From contig JAUPKM010000614.1 of the NCBI GenBank assembly GCA_030837445.1, positions 1 to 12,572 on the forward strand: a DNA stretch of 12,572 bases. The letters run 5' to 3'. This document shows, in pieces, positions 1 through 6,531 of the stretch. Origin of the DNA: Actinomycetota bacterium (GTDB lineage Bacteria > Actinomycetota > Actinomycetes > S36-B12 > UBA10799). Each line of letters starts with the position of its first letter. The stretch's first letter is position 1. The notes beneath the pieces were generated by a model. That model ran no database searches and was not told the DNA's origin. It saw only the letters and a list, made by a program, of their open reading frames with translations. The position numbers and the translations under genes are program-made.

Positions 1-1780
1 ACCCAGCGGTGGTCTTTGCCCGGCGGCGTGTCAGCGGGGTGCCGGTACCCACAGGCTTCCCGGTCACTGTCCGGAACCCGGCACGCAGACAGCGGATCAG
101 TTCCTCCCGGTCGTCCACCGCGGCGTCGTCGGTGCTGATACCCACCGAGGCCGTGCCGTCGTAAGTGAGCATTGTGACGTTCACTGCCGCACCGATTGTC
201 GCCACCAGCGGGTACATCCGGCTCACCCGCGCACCGGCCAGCCACACCGGGACGGGCACTCCTGGCACGTTGGATGCCGTCAGATCGCTGGCCTGGGCGA
301 CCGCCGAGATCAACTCAGGCGGGATCAGACGGCTCAACTCTGCGAGTTGATCGGCCATCGCCAGTGCTGGTTCCTTGCGCCAGCGCTTGACTGTCTGACC
401 GACCTCCGCCATCAACTCGATCGGGTTGCTCTCCGAAACCGGCAATTCGAACCGCGCGATGGTGACTGCGTTCTCCATCCCACCACTACCTGGCTTGCGC
501 AGGCTGATCGGCATGTTCACCCGCAACTTGTCCACGGGTTTGCCCATCCGCCGGTGGTACTCCCCCAACCCCTCAGCGATCGCGGCCAAGAAGACGTCGT
601 TGGCTGTGGCCTCTTCGGCCTTCGCCTTGGCCCGAATATCGGCGAACTTCATGTCGAAGGTGTCGAAGTGGTAGTTGGTGCTCCGCTTTGTCATCAACGG
701 CGACAACGGACCCAACGGGATCTTCGTCATCCTGAGCATGGATCCAGCCGTCTTCAGCACGCGATTGGCGGTCGCGCCGGGGTCCTTCATCGCGGCCAGC
801 GCCGCCGGACCGAGACCACTGATGACGTCTGCGGCTGTCTTGGAGACCCACCCCAAATTGTCCTTGATCACCGCGTCGAGGCCCGCCGCCTCCGCCTCCG
901 CCGGGGTCGGTTCCAGCGGCATCGGACCCAGATCCACCGATCCTGCGGCGAAGTCGAACAGCGCCGCCCCCAACATCATCGCCCCTTGCCCGTCGGCGAT
1001 GGCGTGATGGAGTTTGACGATCACGGCGGCCTTGCCGTCGGACAATCCCTCCAGGACTGTCACTCGCCACAGCGGCCGATCCCGATCGAAGTCGGTCATG
1101 CTCTGGCGGCGGGCATCCTCCAGCACGTCAGCCCACCGAGAACGGGCCGGCATCCGGAAACGCCGGAGGTGGAACGACAAGTCGAAGTCGGAATCGACCA
1201 CCATCCGAGGGGTTTCATAGCCGATTGGGCCTTCCACCACTTTCTGTCGAAGCACAATTGCAGTCCTGCTCGCCCGGTCGAATCTGTCCACCAGCCGATC
1301 CCAGTCCGGCGCAGAGTCAAGTAGCAATAGGCCGATGATCGTGGAGCGCATGACGGGGTCATCAGAGGCCAGCCGCCAGGTGGCGAAGTCCCAGCTCGAC
1401 ATCTTCTTGGCTGCGGTCGGCACCGTCGTCGGCGGCTCCTTGTCGACCTTCTTCCCCCCGGGGGTCACTTTCGTGCCTGGCGCGACCTTCGCACTGGCGC
1501 CGGCCGCAGATGGAGCCGCCGCCTTCTTCGGGGCCGCCTTCTTCGGGGCCGCCTTCTTCGGGCCCGCCGCCTTCTTCGGGCCCGCCGCCTTCTTGGGGGC
1601 CGCCTTCTTGGGGGCCGCCTTCTTGGGGGCCGCCTTCTTGGGGGCCACCTTCTTGGGGGCCGCCGCCTTGGGTGCCGCCTCAACAGGCGGGGTGCTCTGG
1701 GCGGGGGGCGTCGTGGGTGCTGCCTTCTTCGACGCCTCTGCGACAGCCACGTTCACGTCCGCTAAGCGGTCGTCGGTCAC
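1..1780 (-). CDS. WS/DGAT-family acyltransferase with lysine-rich N-terminal extension (3' end cut by window edge)
   Basis: Wax ester synthase/acyl-CoA:diacylglycerol acyltransferase family. Members join acyl-CoA to diacylglycerol or long-chain alcohols to make storage lipid, usually at the membrane or lipid-droplet surface. The catalytic domain begins at SSWDFATWR (ATG at 1402) and carries the HHxxxDG active-site motif as HHAIADG at 989–1009. Further family landmarks follow: ATANDVFLAAIAEGL, SNVPGVPVPVWLAGARV and AAVNVTMLTYDG. No stop occurs before base 1, but the last visible residues (TPLTRRRAKTTAG) look close to a C-terminus. The reading frame stays open for another 126 codons upstream of 1402, through PKKAA repeats. 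I chose GTG 1780 because GGAAGG lies about 10 nt before it; ATG 1801 has no ribosome site and ATG 1402 only a poor one. The exact substrate, and whether the extension is always translated, are unknown. Confidence 0.85.
   Translation of the reverse strand, partial: MTDDRLADVNVAVAEASKKAAPTTPPAQSTPPVEAAPKAAAPKKVAPKKAAPKKAAPKKAAPKKAAGPKKAAGPKKAAPKKAAPKKAAAPSAAGASAKVAPGTKVTPGGKKVDKEPPTTVPTAAKKMSSWDFATWRLASDDPVMRSTIIGLLLLDSAPDWDRLVDRFDRASRTAIVLRQKVVEGPIGYETPRMVVDSDFDLSFHLRRFRMPARSRWADVLEDARRQSMTDFDRDRPLWRVTVLEGLSDGKAAVIVKLHHAIADGQGAMMLGAALFDFAAGSVDLGPMPLEPTPAEAEAAGLDAVIKDNLGWVSKTAADVISGLGPAALAAMKDPGATANRVLKTAGSMLRMTKIPLGPLSPLMTKRSTNYHFDTFDMKFADIRAKAKAEEATANDVFLAAIAEGLGEYHRRMGKPVDKLRVNMPISLRKPGSGGMENAVTIARFELPVSESNPIELMAEVGQTVKRWRKEPALAMADQLAELSRLIPPELISAVAQASDLTASNVPGVPVPVWLAGARVSRMYPLVATIGAAVNVTMLTYDGTASVGISTDDAAVDDREELIRCLRAGFRTVTGKPVGTGTPLTRRRAKTTAG
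1517..1657 (-). repeat. In-frame tandem repeat encoding (PKKAA)n
   Basis: Nine Pro-Lys-Lys units in tandem, mostly 15 bp each (AAG AAG GCG GCC CCC), with two 18-bp units that add a Gly codon. All are in phase with the acyltransferase. The 5' units use CCC for proline and the 3' units mostly CCG, which suggests two rounds of local expansion. The product resembles the lysine/alanine/proline tails of histone H1-like proteins, mycobacterial HupB and HBHA. In those proteins such tails bind DNA or polyanions. The opposite-strand translation (AAFFG/AAFLG repeats) is only a shadow. Confidence 0.9.
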
Positions 1781-2080
1781 TGCTAGCCAACCTTCCCACA
1801 TAGGTCTTGATGCTGATCGAATCCAAACCGTCCTGATCGGATCGACGGCACCAGAACAGCCAGCGTCAGTCAATTCGAACCATGCCGAACCTAGTCGCCT
1901 CAAACGCCTTTTGCCCGGCGAACCATCGGCAACCGAACCTCGCTGCCGCGAGCGCAGGGCCGGACAACCAACGGACGCCGCCCGAGACTGCCCATTCGCT
2001 GGGACAACTTCGGTGGGAGGGCAGGTGGCGTTCGTGTCCACTCGCAGCACTCACGGCCCATTGCTCGGACGGAAACCACG

Positions 2081-2152
2081 GGTTACCGATGAGTAACCGG
2101 AACCGCGCATAGGCTATGACGTACACAATGTTCCGGTTACTGGCCAGTAGCC
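2081..2152. promoter_or_regulatory. Two operator-like dyads, GGTTAC-N6-GTARCC, 54 bp apart
   Basis: Site A (2081–2098) is GGTTAC-CGATGA-GTAACC. Site B (2135–2152) is GGTTAC-TGGCCA-GTAGCC. Both are 18-bp inverted repeats with a 6-nt spacer. The half-sites also pair across the gap: a perfect 12-bp inverted repeat joins 2092–2103 and 2130–2141. Between them lies an 11-bp dyad, CATAGGCTATG (2108–2118), containing a TANNNT −10-like hexamer on each strand. This architecture is typical of operators for TetR-type dimers. The cognate regulator is not in the window. The nearest gene it could control is the minus-strand acyltransferase about 300 bp away. Confidence 0.45.
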
Positions 2153-2286
2153 GAACCGGCGCGCCCCGCCCGCCAGCAGGCGGCCCAGTAGCCGGACCGC
2201 CGCGCCCAACCCGCCCGCGTTGGGAGGCCGCGGTCAACCCGCCAGCGGCCGAACCGGCGCGCCCCGCCCGCCGGCGTTGGGAGGCC
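2150..2286. repeat. GC-rich imperfect direct repeat
   Basis: A 25-bp sequence starting GCCGAACCGGCGCGCC occurs identically at 2150–2174 and 2248–2272. A diverged copy at 2191–2229 matches 2248–2286 at 34 of 39 positions, including a shared GCGTTGGGAGGCC at 2217–2229 and 2274–2286. Unit offsets are 41 and 57 bp. The first copy abuts operator-like site B, and CCAGTAGCCG is also repeated at 2144 and 2185. No transposase or terminal repeats are visible. It may be an intergenic repeat family member or a local duplication. Confidence 0.6.
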
Positions 2287-2343
2287 AGCAGTCGTCCCCA
2301 AAGCCAAACTGGTGCGCCTGGACCGCGGACGGCCCCGCCGGTG

Positions 2344-3093
2344 CTAGTCCAACTCCGCCAAGACCTCGTCGCTCACGTCCGCGTTGGAATACACGTTCTG
2401 CACCTCGTCGCTGTCCTCGAGCGCCTCCAGCAACCGGAACACCTTCTGAGCGCCCTCGGCGTCCAATGCCACCTCGACGCTAGGCACGAACGATGCCTCC
2501 GCGGAGTCGTAGTCCATCCCGGCGGCCTGCAACGCGGTCCTGACCGCGACCAGATCCCCTGCCTCGGACACCACCTCGAAGCTCTCGCCCAGGTCATTCA
2601 CGTCCTCTGCCCCGGCATCCAGGACCGCCATCAACACATCGTCCTCAGTCAGGTCGGCCTTCGGCAGCAGCACGACCCCCTTGCGCGCGAACATGTAGGA
2701 GACCGAACCCGGGTCGGCCATCGTGCCGCCGTTGCGCGTCATAGCGACCCGGACCTCGGACGCGGCCCGGTTCCGATTGTCTGTCAGGCACTCGACCAGC
2801 ACCGCCACACCGTTCGGCGCATAGCCCTCGTAGGTGATCGTCTGCCAGTCCGCACCGCCCGCTTCGGCGCCGGAGCCCCGCTTCACGGCCCGCTCGATGT
2901 TGTCCAGCGGCACCGAATTCTTGCGTGCCTTCTGGATCGCGTCATACAGCGTCGGGTTGCCGTCCGGGTCTGCGCCACCGGTGCGAGCGGCCACCTCGAT
3001 GTTCTTGATCAACTTGGCGAACAACTTGCCGCGCCGGGCGTCGATGACGGCCTTCTTGTGTTTGGTCGTCGCCCACTTGGAGTGACCGCTCAT
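2344..3093 (-). CDS. yebC: YebC/TACO1-family protein (DUF28)
   Basis: A full-length 249-residue YebC family protein. It opens with the signature SGHSKWATTKHKKAVIDARRG and continues with KLIKNIEVAAR, the family TYEGYAPNGVAVLVECLTDNRNR block and the acidic C-terminal domain (VYSNADVSDEVLAELD). YebC was long annotated as a transcriptional regulator. More recent work on the family points to a ribosome-associated factor that relieves stalling, notably at proline-rich stretches. The start is ATG 3093, preceded by GGAGG with 4 nt spacing; the GTG one codon earlier is too close to that site. It lies 84 bp after pdxT on the same strand, so it could be co-transcribed but has its own ribosome site. The usual ruvC neighbour downstream is missing. 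Confidence 0.95.
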   Translation of the reverse strand: MSGHSKWATTKHKKAVIDARRGKLFAKLIKNIEVAARTGGADPDGNPTLYDAIQKARKNSVPLDNIERAVKRGSGAEAGGADWQTITYEGYAPNGVAVLVECLTDNRNRAASEVRVAMTRNGGTMADPGSVSYMFARKGVVLLPKADLTEDDVLMAVLDAGAEDVNDLGESFEVVSEAGDLVAVRTALQAAGMDYDSAEASFVPSVEVALDAEGAQKVFRLLEALEDSDEVQNVYSNADVSDEVLAELD

Positions 3094-3177
3094 CACGCCT
3101 CCATCGATTGTCGAGTCGCCCTCACCTCGGCGCGTCGGACGCCGCCCACGCGAGGAAATTCGGGTCGTCTGGTCGGT

Positions 3178-3789
3178 TCAGCTTCGTTCACGAACAAGGT
3201 TCACGAACAACTCATGCACTCGCAGGTCGCCGGTCAGTTCCGGGTGGAACGACGTGGCCAACCGGTCGCCCTGCCTCACCGCGACGATCCTACCTGCCGC
3301 GGGCCCGGTGGAGACCCTACCCAGCACCTCGACCTCAGGTCCGACCGATTCGACCCAAGGGGCCCGGATGAACACGGCCCGCATCGGTTCCCCGACCACG
3401 CCCGCGATGTCCAGGTCCGCTTCGAAGGAGTCGACCTGGCGGCCGAACGCGTTCCGCCGCACCACGATGTCGAGCGCGGCCAGCGACTGCTGGTCAGGCC
3501 TACCGTCCAGCACCTCGGCCGCCATCAGGATCATCCCGGCGCAGGACCCGTACATCGGCAGCCCGGCGGCGACCGCCTCACAGAGCGGCTCGATCATCCC
3601 GAGTCGAACCGCGAGTGTGGACATCGCCGTCGACTCCCCGCCGGGGATCACTAGAGCGTCAACGGAGGCCAGCTCCGCGGGCGTGCGTACCAACGCTGTC
3701 GGAGCTCCCAGTTCGGCAAGTGCCGCGCGGTGCTCCCGAAAGTCCCCCTGCAGGGCCAGCACGCCAATGACGGGCGCGCCGACGGTCAC
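3178..3789 (-). CDS. pdxT: PdxT, glutaminase subunit of PLP synthase
   Basis: This 203-residue class I glutamine amidotransferase hydrolyses glutamine and channels ammonia to PdxS for pyridoxal 5'-phosphate synthesis. The start is near IGVLALQGDFREH. The family GGES motif is at residues 50–53. The nucleophile Cys83 sits in GSCAG, the conserved RRNAFGRQ is at 111–118, and His182 and Glu184 in FHPEL complete the triad. All catalytic residues are present. The GTG start overlaps the pdxS stop by 4 nt (GTGA), so the two subunits are probably translationally coupled. No strong separate Shine–Dalgarno is visible, which fits coupling. Confidence 0.97.
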   Translation of the reverse strand: MTVGAPVIGVLALQGDFREHRAALAELGAPTALVRTPAELASVDALVIPGGESTAMSTLAVRLGMIEPLCEAVAAGLPMYGSCAGMILMAAEVLDGRPDQQSLAALDIVVRRNAFGRQVDSFEADLDIAGVVGEPMRAVFIRAPWVESVGPEVEVLGRVSTGPAAGRIVAVRQGDRLATSFHPELTGDLRVHELFVNLVRERS

Positions 3790-4691
3790 CAGCCGCGTCC
3801 GGCGAATCGCTGGTCGTCGGGCAGGGTGTCGATGTTGATTCCAACCATCGCCTCGCCGAGCCCTCGGGACACCTTCGCGATGGTGTCCGGGTCATCGAAG
3901 TGGGTGGTCGCCGCAACGATGGCACTGGCCCTCTTGGCCGGGTCACCGGACTTGAAGATGCCGGAGCCCACGAACACGCCTTCGGCGCCGAGCTGCATCA
4001 TCATGGCAGCGTCGGCGGGCGTCGCGATACCGCCCGCGGTGAACATCACCACCGGCAACTTGCCCAACTCGTGGACCTCGCGGACGAGTTCGTACGGCGC
4101 CTGCAACTCCTTGGCCTCGTTGAAGAGTTCCTCCTCCCGCAGGCCTCGGATACGACGGATGTCTCCGAGGATCTGGCGCATGTGCCGGGTCGCCTCGACA
4201 ACGTTTCCAGTGCCCGCCTCGCCCTTCGAGCGGATCATGGCGGCGCCTTCGGCGATTCGGCGCAGGGCCTCACCGAGGTTGGTCGCCCCGCATACGAACG
4301 GCACAGTGAAAAACCACTTGTCGATATGCAGTTTCTCATCCGCCGGGGTCAGCACCTCGGACTCATCGACGTAGTCGACACCGAGGCTCTGCAACACCTG
4401 CGCCTCCACGAAATGACCGATTCTGGCCTTCGCCATCACCGGGATGGAAACCGCGTCGATGATGCCGTCGATCATGTCCGGGTCACTCATTCGGGAGACC
4501 CCGCCGTCGCGGCGGATGTCCGCGGGCACTCGCTCGAGGGCCATTACGGCCACAGCCCCGGCATCTTCGGCCACTTTCGCCTGGTCCGGCGTGACCACAT
4601 CCATGATCACACCGCCCTTGAGCATCTCGGCCATGCCGCGCTTGACGCGGGCGGTACCGACGGCCGGAGCAGCGTCGCGGGACTCAGTCAC
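3786..4691 (-). CDS. pdxS: PdxS, PLP synthase lyase subunit
   Basis: PdxS builds pyridoxal 5'-phosphate from ribose 5-phosphate (or ribulose 5-phosphate), glyceraldehyde 3-phosphate and PdxT-derived ammonia. The TIM-barrel sequence is highly conserved: KRGMAEMLKGGVIMDVV, the active-site lysine in PVMAKARIGHF (Lys88), the second lysine in IRSKGEAGTGN (Lys156), and AGGIATPADAA. I chose GTG 4691, giving 301 residues. GAGG lies 8 nt upstream of it, and the predicted transcription start falls near 4727. The in-frame ATG at 4724 would add 11 residues but sits inside a palindrome at the likely transcription start and has no ribosome site. The gene is followed directly by pdxT with a 4-nt overlap. 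Confidence 0.96.
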   Translation of the reverse strand: MTESRDAAPAVGTARVKRGMAEMLKGGVIMDVVTPDQAKVAEDAGAVAVMALERVPADIRRDGGVSRMSDPDMIDGIIDAVSIPVMAKARIGHFVEAQVLQSLGVDYVDESEVLTPADEKLHIDKWFFTVPFVCGATNLGEALRRIAEGAAMIRSKGEAGTGNVVEATRHMRQILGDIRRIRGLREEELFNEAKELQAPYELVREVHELGKLPVVMFTAGGIATPADAAMMMQLGAEGVFVGSGIFKSGDPAKRASAIVAATTHFDDPDTIAKVSRGLGEAMVGINIDTLPDDQRFAGRGW

Positions 4692-4716
4692 TGGAGAAAC
4701 CTCACTTGGTCGACCT

Positions 4717-4739
4717 GGGCACATGTGCCCCTGATTCTA
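4717..4739 (-). promoter_or_regulatory. Probable pdxST promoter with overlapping 14-bp palindrome
   Basis: On the minus strand a TAGAAT −10 hexamer (4739–4734) stands about 43 nt before the pdxS GTG. Immediately downstream is a perfect 14-bp palindrome, GGGCACATGTGCCC (4717–4730), covering the expected transcription start. No good −35 box is visible. A dyad at +1 is a classic repressor position, so it may mediate vitamin B6 control. Whether it binds a PdxR-type regulator is unknown. Confidence 0.45.
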
Positions 4740-4748
4740 GGGTCACCG

Positions 4749-5321
4749 TCAGTACCCGGCGAAACCGGCGGGTACCGAGTCGACCATCTCGACCGTCTCG
4801 GGCATCGTCGCAGTACCTGCGAGGCGGAACCAGCGCACCGATCGCCAACCACGCATACCGCGGGTCGCGAGCACGGCGTCGTTGTAGAACCGGCGACCGA
4901 TCTCCACCCGCCGACAGGCATCTCCCAGTCGGACGACCACCTCACCGCCCGGTAGTTCCACCATTTCGGCTACATCTGTTCGGTCGGCGAATACGGCACC
5001 TAGCGCCTGGCTGAGATCTGACTCCGCCAACCACGCCTTCACCATCTCGCCGCTGGAGCCCATCGCCTGGCCCTCCGGCGACACCCGCGAAAGGTCATCG
5101 GCACGTGCGACCGCGTCAGCGACGACCATCGACGACGCCGGGTCGAGGATGCCGATGGTCGCCACGTGGTCGGCGAGGTCGCGTCGGCGCTGCAACGCTG
5201 CGATCAGGTTTGCCCTGCTCAATTCGACCCGGTGATGCATCCGGTCCAGTCGGCCCGCGGTGGACGACAGATAGAGCAGTAGCACCACCAGCAGCGCGGC
5301 GATCAGGATCCACCAGATCAT
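4749..5321 (-). CDS. LemA-like single-pass membrane protein
   Basis: A 190-residue protein with one N-terminal transmembrane helix (about residues 2–19, WWILIAALLVVLLLYLSS). A mostly helical soluble part follows. The segment ELSRANLIAALQRRRDLADHV (about 33–53) and the later GRRFYNDAVLATR (142–154) resemble the two hallmark stretches of LemA-fold proteins, which carry 'RRxDL' and 'RxRYNDAV'. This is a motif-level match and the biochemical role is unknown. The gene lies between pimA and pdxS, where mycobacteria have a Nudix-type gene. ATG 5321 has no clear ribosome site, but it overlaps the stop of a 12-codon ORF that itself begins at the pimA stop, so coupling is likely. Confidence 0.65.
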   Translation of the reverse strand: MIWWILIAALLVVLLLYLSSTAGRLDRMHHRVELSRANLIAALQRRRDLADHVATIGILDPASSMVVADAVARADDLSRVSPEGQAMGSSGEMVKAWLAESDLSQALGAVFADRTDVAEMVELPGGEVVVRLGDACRRVEIGRRFYNDAVLATRGMRGWRSVRWFRLAGTATMPETVEMVDSVPAGFAGY

Positions 5322-5356
5322 CGGGGGTCCAGCGAGTTGTCCAGTTGGTTGGTCAT
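5318..5356 (-). CDS. Possible 12-codon coupling mini-ORF between pimA and the LemA-like gene
   Basis: The pimA stop and this ATG share one base (TGATG). The frame reads MTNQLDNSLDPR and its TGA overlaps the ATG of the LemA-like gene (ATGA). The 33-nt gap is therefore exactly bridged by a start–stop chain that could hand ribosomes on. The peptide itself shows no domain. Chance occurrence is possible with such a short frame. Confidence 0.3.
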   Translation of the reverse strand: MTNQLDNSLDPR

Positions 5357-6531
5357 CAATCGTCCACCTTCGCCCGACGTGCCCAGCGGCCCAGCAGCTG
5401 CTCGCTGAGGTCGGCCTGCACCGGTACGCCCGGCGTCACGACTGACTCGTAGACCCGCATGATGTCCCGAACGACCGTCGCCCAGTCGAACTGTTTCGCC
5501 CGCACGAGTCCGTCCGCGGCCAACTGCTGGCGCCGGGCCGGATCGGCGAGGAGTTCACGTACCCCCGCGGCCAGCGCGGCTGCGTCGCCGGTGCTGAACA
5601 GCGCCCCGTCGCGCCCCTCCTCCAGCACCAACCGGAACGCTTCCAGGTCGCTGGCCAGCACGGTCGTGCCACTGGCGAGTGCCTCCAACAGCACGATCCC
5701 GAAACTCTCCCCGCCGAGATTGGGTGCGATGTAGATATCCGCGGAGTGAAACGCCCGGACCTTGTCCCGCTCGGTCACGAGGCCGAGGAACTCCACATGT
5801 TCGGCCACCGAGGGATCGATCTCCGCGCGCACCTCGTCGACGTCTCCTGGTCCCGCCACCAGCAGTCGAACGTCCGGGTAGGCCTCGATCACTGCCGGCA
5901 TCGCCTCGAGCAGCAGCGGCAACCCCTTACGCTGCTCGTCGATCCGACCGATGAAGAACAGCGTGCCGCCGTTCCGCGGGTAGCCAGGCAGTGGCTCCGG
6001 GTCTGCGAACGCGGCGCAGTCGACTCCGTTCGGGATTAGCACGGCGTCCCCGCCCAGGTGCTCGACCACGGTCTGCCGGGACTTCTGCGACACCGCGATC
6101 CGGCCGTCGACCTTCTCCATCGCGGAGTTGCCCAGCCAGTAACTCGCGCTCAGCGCACGGGAGCGCTCGGTGGCCATGTGTTGGGTGGCGACGATCGGAC
6201 CCTTGGCGATCCAGCACGCGAGCGGGGACAGCGTCGGTGACACCGCCTCGTGCACGTGGATGACGTCGAACTCGCCCTCCTTGATCCAGCGCCAGACCCT
6301 GGCGGCCGAGACGACACCGAAGTTCACCCGGGCTACCGACCCGTTGTAGGGCACCGCGACCGGGCGACCTGCGAACACGACGTAGTCCGGCAGGTTGTCC
6401 TCATCCTCGGCCGGCGCCAACACGCTGACGTAGTTGCCCATCGCAATCAACTGCTCGGCCAGGTTGCGGACGTGCGCCTGGACGCCGCCGGGGGCGTTCC
6501 AGTCGTAAGGACAGACGATCCCGATGCGCAT
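5356..6531 (-). CDS. pimA: PimA, phosphatidyl-myo-inositol mannosyltransferase
   Basis: A GT-B, family GT4 glycosyltransferase that transfers mannose from GDP-mannose to the 2-OH of inositol in phosphatidylinositol, giving PIM1 at the inner face of the cytoplasmic membrane. The 391-residue length fits the family. It opens with MRIGIVCPYDWNAPGGVQ, whose GGV loop is typical. LPDYVV, VPYNGSVARVNFG and HVHEAVSPTLS follow. His118 (IVATQHMAT), Arg196 and Lys202 (GRIDEQRKG) and the GGESFGIVLLEA loop (Glu275) match the residues described for mycobacterial PimA almost position for position. The ATG shares one base with the patA stop (TGATG). It is the third gene of the pgsA–patA–pimA cassette, and no separate promoter is visible. 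Confidence 0.96.
   Translation of the reverse strand: MRIGIVCPYDWNAPGGVQAHVRNLAEQLIAMGNYVSVLAPAEDEDNLPDYVVFAGRPVAVPYNGSVARVNFGVVSAARVWRWIKEGEFDVIHVHEAVSPTLSPLACWIAKGPIVATQHMATERSRALSASYWLGNSAMEKVDGRIAVSQKSRQTVVEHLGGDAVLIPNGVDCAAFADPEPLPGYPRNGGTLFFIGRIDEQRKGLPLLLEAMPAVIEAYPDVRLLVAGPGDVDEVRAEIDPSVAEHVEFLGLVTERDKVRAFHSADIYIAPNLGGESFGIVLLEALASGTTVLASDLEAFRLVLEEGRDGALFSTGDAAALAAGVRELLADPARRQQLAADGLVRAKQFDWATVVRDIMRVYESVVTPGVPVQADLSEQLLGRWARRAKVDD

Larger units (their letters stand above)
1781..2343. other. Non-coding interval between yebC and the acyltransferase gene
   Basis: About 560 bp downstream of yebC and upstream of the acyltransferase. It holds the paired dyads at 2081–2152 and the GC-rich repeat at 2150–2286, described separately. 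A TTGACT (minus strand, 1873–1868) could be a −35 box for the acyltransferase, but no good −10 follows at 17–18 nt. A small 6-bp inverted repeat, CCGGCG (2254–2259) and CGCCGG (2269–2274), could form a hairpin but has no T-run. ruvC, which follows yebC in many bacteria, is absent. The open frames here show no recognisable protein. Confidence 0.6.

Noticed and set aside
347..1324. Long plus-strand open frame opposite the acyltransferase
   Set aside because: It is antisense to a frame with clear WS/DGAT motifs, and its arginine/histidine-rich product matches no family; a high-GC shadow.
1517..1657. CRISPR-like array
   Set aside because: Units are 15–18 bp, contiguous without spacers and in frame with a protein.
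1866..2237. 123-codon minus-strand frame in the yebC–acyltransferase gap
   Set aside because: It crosses the dyads and the repeat, has an Arg/Gly/Trp-rich composition and no recognised domain.
2116..3654. 512-codon plus-strand open frame over yebC and pdxT
   Set aside because: It lies opposite two well-conserved genes and has no recognisable domain.
4692..4724. ATG 4724 as the pdxS start
   Set aside because: No ribosome site precedes it and it falls inside the palindrome at the predicted transcription start; GTG 4691 has GAGG at 8 nt.
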